NCBI RefSeq assembly: GCF_016907515.1
Contig: NZ_JAFBBY010000001.1
Location: forward strand, 124,001 to 188,000
Source of the DNA: Nocardioides nitrophenolicus
Lineage (GTDB): Bacteria > Actinomycetota > Actinomycetes > Propionibacteriales > Nocardioidaceae
DNA length: 64,000 nucleotides
Direction: 5' to 3'
This document shows positions 34,942-43,726 of the stretch, piece after piece. The notes beneath the pieces were generated by a model. It was not told the DNA's origin, searched no databases, and worked only from the letters and a program-made list of their open reading frames with translations. Made by a program: the position numbers and the translations under genes. Position 1 is the stretch's first letter. Every line of letters starts with the position of its first letter.

Positions 34942-35808
34942 ATGCGAACCCACCCGCTGCCCGCGAGCCAGGTGCGCGCCGTGGCGCTCGGCGGCGGCCT
35001 GGTCCTGCTGGCGCCGCTGCACGTCGCGCTCGGCACCACGCGTACGCCGACCTTCGTGCTCGCCCTGACGGCCGGAGCGGCCCTCGCCGGGCTCGTCGGC
35101 GCCGGCCTGGTCGCCGGGGCGCGGCGCGCCGGTCTGGTCGTCGGCCTGGTCACCGCGGTGATGTTCGTCCTGGTGGCGCTGTTGACGGCCGGAGCGCTCT
35201 GCGCCGTCACCGGCCACACCTGGGGCGTGCTCGCGGTGGGCCCGCCGGCCGTCGTGCTCACCCTGGGCGCCGTGAGCCTGTCCCACCGCACCGGCTCGCT
35301 GTGGATCGAGGACCTCACGTCCGCCCTCGGCGCGATCGTGCTGGTCGTGGTCGTGGGCGGGGCCGTCGCCGGCTTCTTCCTGACCGGCGAGCGCGGCGCG
35401 ACCCTGGCGGAGGAGGCCCGGGGCGCCGAGCTCGAGACGCTCGGCCTGACGCCGTACGCCCCCGAGCTGGCGGGCTACCGCCGGGACCACGGCGAGGACG
35501 CACCGGACGACGATCCCGGCGACTACTGGCTGCACTACGTCAGGAAGGTCTCGCCGTACACCACCCTCTCGGTCCGGGCCACGCCGCTGCCGGACGAGGT
35601 GTGTCAGCGGGAGACGTGCACGGTCGAGGACGGCTACTGGCTGGAGACGGTCGACGACGACCGGGTCGTGATGGTCCGCCGCGGCGACACGCTGCTCACC
35701 GCGTGGCTCGCGCCGGAGGACCGGCTGCGCCCGGTGGAGGTCGCCCGCGTGCTCCGCGAGGCGCCGACCTCGAGCTGGTACGACGTCCTCGACATCGAGC
35801 CCGCATAG
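34942..35808 (+). CDS. Membrane protein of unknown function
   Basis: 288 residues, not recognised. About five hydrophobic helices occupy residues 10-150. A soluble C-terminal domain of about 130 residues contains acidic and aromatic residues and two Cys (DEVCQRETCTVEDGYWLETV). The pattern suggests an extracytoplasmic sensing or binding domain. GGGAGCGGCC precedes the ATG. It lies 41 bp after the TetR gene and may be co-transcribed; a bidirectional terminator follows. Confidence 0.55.
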   Translation: MRTHPLPASQVRAVALGGGLVLLAPLHVALGTTRTPTFVLALTAGAALAGLVGAGLVAGARRAGLVVGLVTAVMFVLVALLTAGALCAVTGHTWGVLAVGPPAVVLTLGAVSLSHRTGSLWIEDLTSALGAIVLVVVVGGAVAGFFLTGERGATLAEEARGAELETLGLTPYAPELAGYRRDHGEDAPDDDPGDYWLHYVRKVSPYTTLSVRATPLPDEVCQRETCTVEDGYWLETVDDDRVVMVRRGDTLLTAWLAPEDRLRPVEVARVLREAPTSSWYDVLDIEPA

Positions 35809-35812
35809 CCGA

Positions 35813-35853
35813 AGGGCGCGCCCGGCCACCGGTCCCGGTGCCGGACGCGCCCT
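35813..35853. terminator. Bidirectional terminator-like hairpin
   Basis: AGGGCGCG (35813-35820) and the following arm pair with the complementary arm ending at 35853 over about 19 base pairs with one bulge and a tiny loop at TC. It lies between the ends of the convergent membrane-protein and fadA2 genes. There is no long U-tract, as usual in actinobacteria. Confidence 0.65.
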
Positions 35854-35875
35854 CTCGTCGAGCAGCGAGCGGGGG

Positions 35876-37156
35876 TCAGCGCTCCATGATCGCGACGACG
35901 CCCTGGCCACCCGCGGCGCAGACCGAGATCAGCGCCCGGCCGCCGCCGTTGGCCTTGAGCAGCTTGGCCGTGTTGGCCACGATCCGGCCGCCGGTCGCGG
36001 CGAACGGGTGCCCCGCGGCGAGCGAGGAGCCCTTGACGTTGAGCTTGGCGCGGTCGATCGAGCCCAGCGGCGCGTCGAGGCCGAGGCGCTCCTTGCAGAA
36101 CACCGGGCTCTCCCAGGCCGCGAGGGTGGAGAGCACCTGCGAGGCGAACGCCTCGTGGATCTCGTAGAAGTCGAAGTCCTGCAGGGTCAGGCCGTTGCGC
36201 TGCAGCAGCCGCGGGACGGCGTACGCCGGCGCCATGAGCAGGCCCTCGGCGCCGTTGACGAAGTCGACGGCGGCGACCTCGGAGTCGACGAAGTAGGCGA
36301 GCACCTCGAGGCCGTGGGCCTCGGCCCACTCGTCGGAGCCGAGCAGGACGGCGGACGCGCCGTCGGTGAGCGGGGTCGAGTTGGCCGCGGTCATGGTGGC
36401 CGCCTCGCCCTTGCCGAACACCGGCTTGAGCTTGGCGAGCTTCTCGAGCGAGGAGTCGGCGCGCAGGTTGTTGTCGCGCTCGAGACCGCGGAAGGGCGTG
36501 ATCAGGTCGTCCTGCCAGCCCTCGTCGTAGGCCGCGGCGAGGTTGTGGTGGGAGGCGACGGCCAGCTCGTCCTGGGCCTCGCGGGCGATCTGCCACTCCA
36601 GCGCGGTGAGGGCCTGGTGCTCGCCCATCGAGAGCTTGGTGCGCGGCTCGCCGTTGGAGGGGATCGCGAGGCCGATGTCGCCGGGGCGGATGGTGGCGAG
36701 CACGGCGAGGCGGTCCTTGGCCGAGCGCGCGTTGTTGAGCTGGATCAGCTTCTTGCGCAGCTTCTCGGAGATCGCGATCGGCGCGTCGGAGGTGGTGTCG
36801 ACGCCGCCGCCGATGCCGGAGTCGATCTGGCCGAGCTTGATCTTGTTGGCGATGTAGTTGATCGCCTGCAGGCCGGTGCCGCAGGCCTGCTGCAGGTCGA
36901 CGGCCGGGGTCTCGGGGGCGAGGCGGGTGCTCAGCACCGACTCGCGGACCAGGTTGAAGTCACGGCTGTGCTTGAGCACGGCGCCACCGGCGACCTCGCC
37001 CAGCCGCTCGCCCTCCAGCCCGAAGCGCGCCACGAGGCCGTCGAGGGCAGCGGTCAGCATCTCCTGGTTGGAGGCGGTGGCGTAGGCGCCGTTGGAGCGG
37101 GCGAACGGGATCCGGTTACCGCCCAGTACGGCGGCCCGGCGAACAGTCTCGGTCAT
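35876..37156 (-). CDS. fadA2: Acetyl-CoA acyltransferase (thiolase), FadA2-like
   Basis: 426 residues. Thiolase fold with nucleophile Cys in QQACGTGLQAI (Cys92), EIHEAFA with catalytic His, GHPFAATG and a second Cys in ISVCAAGGQG. It cleaves 3-ketoacyl-CoA to acetyl-CoA and a shortened acyl-CoA in beta-oxidation. Divergent from fabG4 with 96 bp between starts, as in mycobacterial fadA2-fabG4. GAGG precedes the ATG. Confidence 0.9.
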   Translation of the reverse strand: MTETVRRAAVLGGNRIPFARSNGAYATASNQEMLTAALDGLVARFGLEGERLGEVAGGAVLKHSRDFNLVRESVLSTRLAPETPAVDLQQACGTGLQAINYIANKIKLGQIDSGIGGGVDTTSDAPIAISEKLRKKLIQLNNARSAKDRLAVLATIRPGDIGLAIPSNGEPRTKLSMGEHQALTALEWQIAREAQDELAVASHHNLAAAYDEGWQDDLITPFRGLERDNNLRADSSLEKLAKLKPVFGKGEAATMTAANSTPLTDGASAVLLGSDEWAEAHGLEVLAYFVDSEVAAVDFVNGAEGLLMAPAYAVPRLLQRNGLTLQDFDFYEIHEAFASQVLSTLAAWESPVFCKERLGLDAPLGSIDRAKLNVKGSSLAAGHPFAATGGRIVANTAKLLKANGGGRALISVCAAGGQGVVAIMER

Positions 37157-37226
37157 GGCTCAATCCTCACGCAGCGGAGCCCTCGGGAGAACCCATTGAG
37201 GGCGAGATCACGAAATGTGGACTCAG

Positions 37227-37245
37227 AGTTACACATCTAGTTACA
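37227..37245. promoter_or_regulatory. Direct heptamers in the fadA2-fabG4 divergent promoter region
   Basis: AGTTACA occurs at 37227-37233 and again at 37239-37245, twelve bases apart centre to centre, about one helical turn, immediately before the fabG4 ATG. This could be a regulator-binding site for the divergent pair. No exact KstR or TetR-type palindrome is present. Confidence 0.3.
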
Positions 37246-37252
37246 TGGTGTC

Positions 37253-38587
37253 ATGACTGACAAGTACCAGGGCTTCGTGAGCTCCCCGATCGGCAAGCTC
37301 CTCGTCAAGAACCTCGGACTGCCGAACCCCACCAAGCTGGACCGCTACCGCGCCGGCGACCCCCTGGTCGACGGCACCGTCCTCGTCGGCGGCCGCGGCC
37401 GCCTGATCGAGTCCCTGCCCGGCCTGCTCGACGTGCTCGGCATCGCCTCGGTCACCACGCAGGCCGAGGGCGAGAAGTACAAGGGCCTGGTCTTCGACGC
37501 CACCGGCATCACCACGGTCGAGCAGCTCGTCGACCTGCAGGCCTTCTTCACCCCGGTCCTGCGCAGCCTGAAGAGCTGCGCCCGCGTCGTCGTGATCGGT
37601 ACGCCGCCCGCCCTGGTCGAGGACAGCGAGCAGATCGCGCAGCGCGCCCTCGAGGGCTTCACCCGCAGCCTCGGCAAGGAGATCGGCAAGGGCGGCACCG
37701 TCCAGCTGGTCTACGTCGCCGACGGCTACGAGGACTCCGTGCTCTCCACCCTGGGCTTCCTGCTCAGCCCGAAGTCGGCGTACGTCTCGGGCCAGGTGGT
37801 CCGGATCGGCGCCCACGACGAGACCCACGGCTCGGCGCTCGCCGACTGGACCCGGCCGCTCGCCGGCAAGGTCGCCTTCGTGACCGGCGCCAGCCGCGGC
37901 ATCGGCGAGGAGATCGCCCGGGTGCTGCACCGCGACGGCGCGAAGATCGTCGGCCTCGACGTCCCGCAGGCCGCCGACGAGCTGGTCAAGGTGATGAACG
38001 AGCTCGACGGCGACTGGCTGACCCTCGACATCACCGCGGCCGACGCGCCGCAGCGGATCGCGCACCACCTCGAGGAGAAGCACGGCGGGGTCGACATCGT
38101 CGTCCACAACGCGGGCGTGACCCTGGACAAGAAGCTGGCGAACCAGACGCCGGAGCGCTTCGGCAAGGTGCTGCAGATCAACCTGGAGGCGCCGGAGCGG
38201 ATCACCGCCGAGCTGCTCGACCAGAAGGTCGTCAACGCCAACGGCCGGATCATCGGCGTCGCGTCGATCGCCGGCATCGCCGGCAACCTCGGCCAGACGT
38301 CGTACGCCGCCTCGAAGGCCGGTGTGATCGGCTTCGTCGACTCCCTCGCCGAGAAGCTCGACGACGGGATCACGATCAACGCCGTCGCGCCGGGCTTCAT
38401 CATCACCCAGATGACCGCCGCGGTCCCGTTCGCGACCCGCGAGGTCGGCCAGCGCCTCAACGCGATGGCGCAGGGCGGACTGCCGGTCGACGTCGCCGAG
38501 ACCATCGCCTGGTACGCCTCCCCCGCCTCGACCGCCGTCAACGGCAACGTCGTGCGGGTCTGCGGCCAGATGATGCTGGGAGCCTGA
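37253..38587 (+). CDS. fabG4: 3-oxoacyl-ACP/CoA reductase, high-molecular-weight FabG (FabG4-like)
   Basis: 444 residues, about twice the length of ordinary FabG. A degenerate N-terminal Rossmann-like domain (about 1-200) precedes a classical SDR domain starting GKVAFVTGASRGIGEEIARV, with HNAGVTLDKKLAN, catalytic Ser in GVASIAG and YAASKAG. Mycobacterial FabG4 reduces 3-ketoacyl-CoA with NADH. It is two bases upstream of htdX, so the pair forms an operon. Confidence 0.9.
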   Translation: MTDKYQGFVSSPIGKLLVKNLGLPNPTKLDRYRAGDPLVDGTVLVGGRGRLIESLPGLLDVLGIASVTTQAEGEKYKGLVFDATGITTVEQLVDLQAFFTPVLRSLKSCARVVVIGTPPALVEDSEQIAQRALEGFTRSLGKEIGKGGTVQLVYVADGYEDSVLSTLGFLLSPKSAYVSGQVVRIGAHDETHGSALADWTRPLAGKVAFVTGASRGIGEEIARVLHRDGAKIVGLDVPQAADELVKVMNELDGDWLTLDITAADAPQRIAHHLEEKHGGVDIVVHNAGVTLDKKLANQTPERFGKVLQINLEAPERITAELLDQKVVNANGRIIGVASIAGIAGNLGQTSYAASKAGVIGFVDSLAEKLDDGITINAVAPGFIITQMTAAVPFATREVGQRLNAMAQGGLPVDVAETIAWYASPASTAVNGNVVRVCGQMMLGA

Positions 38588-38589
38588 CG

Positions 38590-39435
38590 ATGGCGCTCCC
38601 CGTGATGCTGAAGGCCGCGCTGCCCGCGGTCCCCGGCGTGAACCAGCTGCCCGGCATCAAGAAGACCGGCGGCGCGCTGCCCGACCTCACCCTGTCGCGC
38701 GAGGACGTCCTCGTGGAGCGCTCGGCCGTGGAGCGGTACGCCGCGGTGTGCGGCTTCCCGAACCGCGACGTCGCGCCGGTCCCCTATCTCCACATGCTGG
38801 CCTTCCCGCTGCACCTGCAGCTGATGACCGACGCGCGCTTCCCGTTCCCGGCCATCGGCTCGGTGCACCTGGAGAACACCATCGTCCAGCACCGACCGGT
38901 CGCGATCGGCGAGACCGTGTCGCTGTCGCTGACGGCCGACAACCTGCGCGCCAGCACGAAGGGCCGGGCCTGGGACATGAACGTCACCGGGACCGTCGGC
39001 GAGGAGGTCGTCTGGGAGTCGGTGTCGACGTACCTCCGGGTCGGGAAGGGCGACAAGGAGGCTGGCGACCCCGGGATGTCGCTCGACGCGATCACCGCCA
39101 AGGGCCCGGTGTGGAGCATCCCCGAGAACATCGGCCGCCGGTACGGCGCCGTGTCGGGCGACCGCAACCCGATCCACCTCTACCCGCTGACCGCGAAGGC
39201 GCTCGGCTTCCCGCGCCACATCGCCCACGGCATGTGGAGCAAGGCCCGCTGCATCGCGGCGCTGGAGAACCGGCTGCCCGACGCGGTCCGGGTCGAGGTC
39301 GCGTTCAAGAAGCCGATCTTCCTCCCCGGCAAGGCCCAGTTCGGCGCCGAGGCGACCTCGACGGGCTACGACTTCACCCTCGTGAACCCGAAGACCGGCG
39401 CGCCCCACCTGCTGGGTCGCACCAGAGCGCTCTGA
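38590..39435 (+). CDS. htdX: (R)-specific 3-hydroxyacyl dehydratase, HtdX-like (MaoC double hotdog)
   Basis: 281 residues. The first hotdog half has lost catalytic residues, and the second carries the hydratase-2 motif in YGAVSGDRNPIHLYPLTAK with Asp and His, then HIAHGMW. It reversibly dehydrates 3-hydroxyacyl thioesters and would follow FabG4 in the cycle. The gene is co-transcribed with fabG4 and followed by a perfect hairpin. Confidence 0.88.
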   Translation: MALPVMLKAALPAVPGVNQLPGIKKTGGALPDLTLSREDVLVERSAVERYAAVCGFPNRDVAPVPYLHMLAFPLHLQLMTDARFPFPAIGSVHLENTIVQHRPVAIGETVSLSLTADNLRASTKGRAWDMNVTGTVGEEVVWESVSTYLRVGKGDKEAGDPGMSLDAITAKGPVWSIPENIGRRYGAVSGDRNPIHLYPLTAKALGFPRHIAHGMWSKARCIAALENRLPDAVRVEVAFKKPIFLPGKAQFGAEATSTGYDFTLVNPKTGAPHLLGRTRAL

Positions 39436-39439
39436 CCTG

Positions 39440-39464
39440 CGTCGGGCTCTCCTCGAGCCCGACG
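39440..39464. terminator. Bidirectional terminator between htdX and EF-G2
   Basis: CGTCGGGCTC and GAGCCCGACG form a perfect 10-bp stem with a 5-base loop, in the 30-bp space between the convergent stop codons of htdX (39435) and the EF-G2 gene (39466). Confidence 0.8.
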
Positions 39465-39465
39465 G

Positions 39466-41541
39466 TCACCGTTCGCGCGGCGTCACCTGCCGCGCCTGCT
39501 CCTCGGGCATCGGCTCGTAGTGCGCGAAGGTGCGGGTGAAGGTGCCCGCACCTCGGGTGGCCGCTCGCAGGTCCACCGCGTAGCGGACCAGCTCGCGCTG
39601 CGGGACGTGCGCGCGGACCAGGGTCCGGCCGCCGGCGACGTTCTCGTTGCCGAGCAGCCGGGCCCGTCGTGCGCTCAGGTCGCTCATCACCGGACCGACC
39701 AGGTCGTCGGGCACCAGGACGCCGACCTCGTCGTACGGCTCCAGCATCGCGACGCCGGCAGCCTCGGCCGCGTCGCGCAGCGCGAGGGCGCCGGCGCTCT
39801 GGAAGGCCAGGTCGGAGGAGTCGACGCTGTGGGCCTTCCCGTCGGTGAGCGTGACTCGCAGGTCGACGACCGGGTAGCCGTGGCGCAGGCCGCGCTCCAG
39901 CTGGGCGCGCACCCCCTTCTCGACGCTGGGGATGTAGCCGCGCGGTACGGCGCCGCCGACCACCTTGTCGACGAACTCGACACCGCTGCCCTGCGGGAGC
40001 GGCTCGACCTCGAGCTCGCAGATCGCGTACTGTCCGTGCCCGCCGGACTGCTTGACGTTGCGGCCGTGGCCCTTGGCGGTCCCGGTGAGGCACTCGCGGA
40101 GCGGCACCAGCAGCTCCCGCTGCTCGACGGCCACGCCGTGCCGCTGTGCCAGCCGCTCGAGGACGACGTCCGCGTGGGACTCCCCCATCACCCACAGCAC
40201 CAGCTGGCCGGTCTCCGCGTTGTGCTCGACCCGCAGGCTCGGGTCCTCGGCGGTGAGCCGGGCCATGGCCTGGGACAGCTTGTCCTCGTCGGAGCGGGTG
40301 GCGGCCTCGATCGCGACCGGGAGCAGCGGGTCGGGCATCGACCACGGCCGGAGCACCCGTGGCCGGTCGACGGCGGACAGGGTGTCGCCGGTCTCGGCGC
40401 GGGAGAGACGCGCGACGGTGCCGAGGTCGCCGGCCAGCACCTGCCCGGCCGGCACCTGGGCCGCGCCGAAGGGGTGGCCGAGGGGGCCGATCCGCTCGTC
40501 CTCGTCATGGTCCTCGTGGCCGGCGTCGCCGGCGAAGAAGGCCGAGAAGTGCCCGGAGACGTGCACCGCCGCATCGGGCAGGAGGGTGCCGGAGAACACC
40601 CGGACCAGGCTGATCCGGCCGACGTACGGGTCGCCGGAGGTCTTGACCACCTCGGCGACCAGGGGCCCGGCGGGATCGCACGACACCTGGCCCACGGCGG
40701 CGCCGGCCGGGGTGAACACCTCGGGCGAGGCGTGCTCCAGCGGCGAGGGGAAGCCGTCGACGCACAGGTCGAGCAGCTCGCCGAGACCGACCCCCGTCGC
40801 CCCGCACACCGGGACCACCGGATGCAGGCCGGCGCGGGCCACGGCGGTCTCCAGGTCGCGGATCAGGACGCCGACCTCGATCTCCGCGCCGCCGACGTAC
40901 CGGTCCATCAGATCCTCGTCCTCGGACTCCTCGATGATCGCCTCGATCAGCTCGCCGCGGCGCGGATCGTCCGTGGCGCCGGTGAGCAGCCCGGTCAGCC
41001 CGTCGGGGCCGGCGAGGTAGACGGGCAGCACCTGCTCCCCGAACGCCGCCCGGGCCTGCGCCACGACGCCGTCGACGTCGGCACGCGGATGGTCCAGCTT
41101 GGTGACCACGACCGCACGCGGCATCACGACCTGGTCGCACTCGCGCCACAGCTGCCGGGTCGCCTCGTCGACCTCCTCGTTGGCAGCCACCACGAACAGC
41201 GCACAGTCGGCGGCGCGCAGGCCGGCGCGCAGGTCGCCCACGAAGTCGGCGTACCCGGGGGTGTCGACCAGGTTCACCTTCACCCCGCGATGCACCAGGG
41301 GCGCGACCGCGAGCGAGACGGAGCGGCCGTGGGCACGCTCGGCCTCCTCGGTGTCGCACACCGTCGTACCGTCGAGCGTGCTCCCGGCGCGGCCGATCGC
41401 GCCGGCCCGCAGCAGGAGGGCCTCCACCAGGGAGGTCTTGCCCGCATGGGAGGGGCCGACCAGGACCACGTTGCGCACCTGGTCGGGCCCGGTCACCGCG
41501 AGGTCGTGCTCGCCCCGCCTCTCCGCGCGCTTGTCCGCCAT
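39466..41541 (-). CDS. fusA2: Elongation factor G-like GTPase (EF-G2)
   Basis: 691 residues with the five-domain EF-G layout. G1 GPSHAGKT (29-36), G3 DTPGY, and G4 TKLD where canonical EF-G has NKxD. Domain IV retains GYIPSVEKGVRAQLERG. An Asp/Glu/His-rich insertion (DAGHEDHDEDERIG) lies in domain II. Actinobacterial EF-G2 paralogues have unclear roles and are not normally the main translocase. The ribosomal-protein operon is not nearby, which fits a paralogue. Confidence 0.85.
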   Translation of the reverse strand: MADKRAERRGEHDLAVTGPDQVRNVVLVGPSHAGKTSLVEALLLRAGAIGRAGSTLDGTTVCDTEEAERAHGRSVSLAVAPLVHRGVKVNLVDTPGYADFVGDLRAGLRAADCALFVVAANEEVDEATRQLWRECDQVVMPRAVVVTKLDHPRADVDGVVAQARAAFGEQVLPVYLAGPDGLTGLLTGATDDPRRGELIEAIIEESEDEDLMDRYVGGAEIEVGVLIRDLETAVARAGLHPVVPVCGATGVGLGELLDLCVDGFPSPLEHASPEVFTPAGAAVGQVSCDPAGPLVAEVVKTSGDPYVGRISLVRVFSGTLLPDAAVHVSGHFSAFFAGDAGHEDHDEDERIGPLGHPFGAAQVPAGQVLAGDLGTVARLSRAETGDTLSAVDRPRVLRPWSMPDPLLPVAIEAATRSDEDKLSQAMARLTAEDPSLRVEHNAETGQLVLWVMGESHADVVLERLAQRHGVAVEQRELLVPLRECLTGTAKGHGRNVKQSGGHGQYAICELEVEPLPQGSGVEFVDKVVGGAVPRGYIPSVEKGVRAQLERGLRHGYPVVDLRVTLTDGKAHSVDSSDLAFQSAGALALRDAAEAAGVAMLEPYDEVGVLVPDDLVGPVMSDLSARRARLLGNENVAGGRTLVRAHVPQRELVRYAVDLRAATRGAGTFTRTFAHYEPMPEEQARQVTPRER

Positions 41542-41628
41542 GGGCTCACGTAACTCCTACGGCGGCCCGGAGGCAAGGGGCGCGGGCCGCGCGCCCTCGC
41601 CACGGCGGGGTTCGGCGTCGGGACCGCC

Positions 41629-42507
41629 CTAGCGGGCGCGCGGTCGGATCAGCCCCTCCTGCGCGACGGTGGCGACGAGGGTGCCGTCCTGGGTGAAGAT
41701 CCGACCCAGCGCGAGGCCGCGGCCGCCGCTGGCCGAGGGCGACCACTGGTCGTAGAGCCACCACTCGTCGGCGCGGAAGGGCCGGTGGAACCAGATGGTG
41801 TGGTCGAGCGAGGCCATCTGCACCTTGTGGGGGCCGTGCTCCGGGTGCGCGGCGAGGGTCGCGCCGAGCAGGGAGACGTCGCTGGCATAGGTGAAGGTGG
41901 CGAGGTGCTCGATCGGGTCGTCGCTGAGGCGGCCGTCGACCCGGATCCAGACCTGGGTCTGCGCCGGGTGGAGCGGGTCGGGGTCCAGGCCGAAGGCGGA
42001 GCTGCCGAGCCAGCGTACGTCGAGCGCCGCCCACTCCTTGCTCAGCCCGTCGTCGCTGCCCCGGTCGGCCATCAGCTGCATCAGGTCGAGCCCGTCCTCC
42101 GGCGGCTTCACCTGCGGCATCACGTCCTGGTGCTCGAGGCCCTCCTCGGCCCGCTGGAAGTTCAGCGACTGGTAGTAGATCGGGCGGCCGTGCTGGCGCG
42201 CGAGCACCCGTCGGGTGGCGAAGGAGCGCCCGTCGCGGATCCGCTCGACGTCGTAGATGATCGGGACGTTGTAGTCACCGGGCAGCAGGAAGTAGGAGTG
42301 CAGCGAGTGGACATGCATGTCGGCGTCGACGGTGCGCGACCCGGCGATCAGCGCCTGCGCGGCCACCTGGCCGCCGTAGACGCGCTGGCGGATGGTCTCG
42401 GGCTGCTGGCCGCGGAACAGGTCGGTGTCGAGCTGCTCGAGGTCGAGCAGGTCGACCAGCCGCTGGGTCGCCTCCCCCATCTCCCGCTCCTTCGCCTGGT
42501 CGGTCAT
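41629..42507 (-). CDS. tesB: Acyl-CoA thioesterase II
   Basis: 292 residues, double-hotdog TesB. VYGGQVAAQALIAGSRTV, HSLHSYFLLPGD and SLDHTIWFHRPFRADEWWLY with catalytic Asp are all present. Hydrolyses acyl-CoA to free acid and CoA. The ATG overlaps the upstream PAC2 stop (ATGA), so it is the second gene of a two-gene unit; 87 bp without further features separate it from EF-G2. Confidence 0.93.
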   Translation of the reverse strand: MTDQAKEREMGEATQRLVDLLDLEQLDTDLFRGQQPETIRQRVYGGQVAAQALIAGSRTVDADMHVHSLHSYFLLPGDYNVPIIYDVERIRDGRSFATRRVLARQHGRPIYYQSLNFQRAEEGLEHQDVMPQVKPPEDGLDLMQLMADRGSDDGLSKEWAALDVRWLGSSAFGLDPDPLHPAQTQVWIRVDGRLSDDPIEHLATFTYASDVSLLGATLAAHPEHGPHKVQMASLDHTIWFHRPFRADEWWLYDQWSPSASGGRGLALGRIFTQDGTLVATVAQEGLIRPRAR

Positions 42508-43454
42508 GGCGTGCCCCCGGTCTCGTCGGGGCCCTCGAGACCGGCCAGGAACTGCTCGAACTGGCGACCGATCTCCTCGCCCGTGGGCAGCGGCTCGTCC
42601 TCGGCCAGCAGGCTGCTGCCCTCCTGCTCGGCGCGCGCGAAGGTGTCGTACTGCTGCTCCAGCGCCGTCACGACGTCCTGCACCTCGTCGTTGGCCGACA
42701 GGTAGCGGCCGATCTCCTCCTCGCGCGCCTCGGCGGCGCTGCGCAGCTCGGAGAGGTCGACGGTGAGCCGGGCGGCGAGCTCGACGTGCTCGAGCAGCGA
42801 CACCGAGGCCCGCGGGTAGTCGAGCTGGGCGAGATAGTGGGGCACGTGGGCGACGAAGCCCTGCGCGTCGTGGCCCCAGTCGCCGAGCCGGACCTCCAGC
42901 AGCGCCTGCGCACTGCTCGGCACCCTCAGCTCACCACGCCACGGGCTGGAGCCGGTGAGCAGGTCCGGGTTGTTGGCGTGGTGGGTGATCGCGATCGGCC
43001 GGGTGTGGGGCACCGCCATCGGCACCGAGCCCATCGACACCACCAGGGACACCTCGAAGCGCTCCACGATCTCGCGCACCCCGCGGCAGAACGCCTCCCA
43101 GCGGATGTCGGGCTCCGGCCCGTGGAGCAGGAGGTACGGCGTACCGCCGGCGTCGCGCAGCATCCGGACGACCAGCCGCGGGGCCTCGTAGCCCTCGTAG
43201 TGGTCGCGGGCGAAGGTCATCGGGGGCCGGCGGGCGCGGTAGTCGTGGAGCTGGTCGACGTCGAAGGTCGCCACCACGACGCCGCCGCCGTCGGTCGAGA
43301 ACGCGCCGGCCCGGACCAGGTGGCGGGCGGCGAGGGCACCGGCGCTCCCGGCGTCGAGGAAGCCCTCGAGCGCGACCACGAGGGCGAGCTTCTCGACGCC
43401 CTCCAGCTCGGGCACCTCGTCGACGATGTGGACGAGACGGGGCGATGAGGTCAC
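42504..43454 (-). CDS. PAC2-family protein (proteasome assembly chaperone-like)
   Basis: 316 residues. PAC2 fold signatures include LVVALEGFLDAGSAGALAAR, the substrate-like loop PHTRPIAITHHANNPDLL and GFVAHVPHYLAQLDYP, with a coiled acidic tail (AEAREEEIGRYLSANDEVQD). Actinobacterial PAC2 proteins are common but of unknown role. The GTG start lies six bases after a TAGGCT -10 box (leaderless). Confidence 0.85.
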   Translation of the reverse strand: MTSSPRLVHIVDEVPELEGVEKLALVVALEGFLDAGSAGALAARHLVRAGAFSTDGGGVVVATFDVDQLHDYRARRPPMTFARDHYEGYEAPRLVVRMLRDAGGTPYLLLHGPEPDIRWEAFCRGVREIVERFEVSLVVSMGSVPMAVPHTRPIAITHHANNPDLLTGSSPWRGELRVPSSAQALLEVRLGDWGHDAQGFVAHVPHYLAQLDYPRASVSLLEHVELAARLTVDLSELRSAAEAREEEIGRYLSANDEVQDVVTALEQQYDTFARAEQEGSSLLAEDEPLPTGEEIGRQFEQFLAGLEGPDETGGTP

Positions 43455-43542
43455 ACGGAGAGCCTAGTTGCTGCAGGACGGGAGTTCGCTGGCGGCGGTC
43501 CGGCTCGACGAAACGCAGGTGCGGGCACCGGGTACCCGTCGC

Positions 43543-43719
43543 TAGCCTGGGGCGCATGGCGAGCCCCGAATCGGACACGTCGGGGGCTTTCGGTCACACC
43601 GTCAGCCCCCTGCGCCGCTGACCTCTCGCATTCTCCCGCTGCCCGCGGGAGCGCGATGCAGGTGTCCCCTCGGGCTGACCCGGTGACGAGACGTCCTCCC
43701 GTCCGTTCTCGCCTCGGAG
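43543..43719 (+). promoter_or_regulatory. Leader region with mutually exclusive hairpins (attenuator candidate) for the MFS exporter
   Basis: A TAGCCT -10 box (43543-43548) sets transcription to begin at the leader-peptide ATG. Arm 1 AGCCCC (43562-43567) can pair with arm 2 GGGGGCT (43582-43588), and arm 2 with arm 3 AGCCCCC (43604-43610), so 1:2 and 2:3 exclude each other. After the leader stop, CTCCCGC (43633-43639) pairs with GCGGGAG (43645-43651). That second arm could instead pair with CTCCCG (43696-43701), which lies near and can also pair with the ribosome-binding GGAG (43716-43719). The layout resembles translational attenuators of drug-resistance genes. Confidence 0.55.
43556..43621 (+). 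CDS. Leader peptide upstream of the MFS exporter
   Basis: A 21-codon open frame from ATG 43556 to TGA 43621, ending in VSPLRR. The ATG lies seven bases after the -10 box, so the mRNA would start at this codon. Two of the pairing arms are inside the frame, so a ribosome pausing on it would change the RNA fold ahead of the exporter gene. Small size and overlap with RNA structure fit a regulatory peptide rather than a functional protein. Confidence 0.55.
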   Translation: MASPESDTSGAFGHTVSPLRR

Positions 43720-43726
43720 CAACTCG

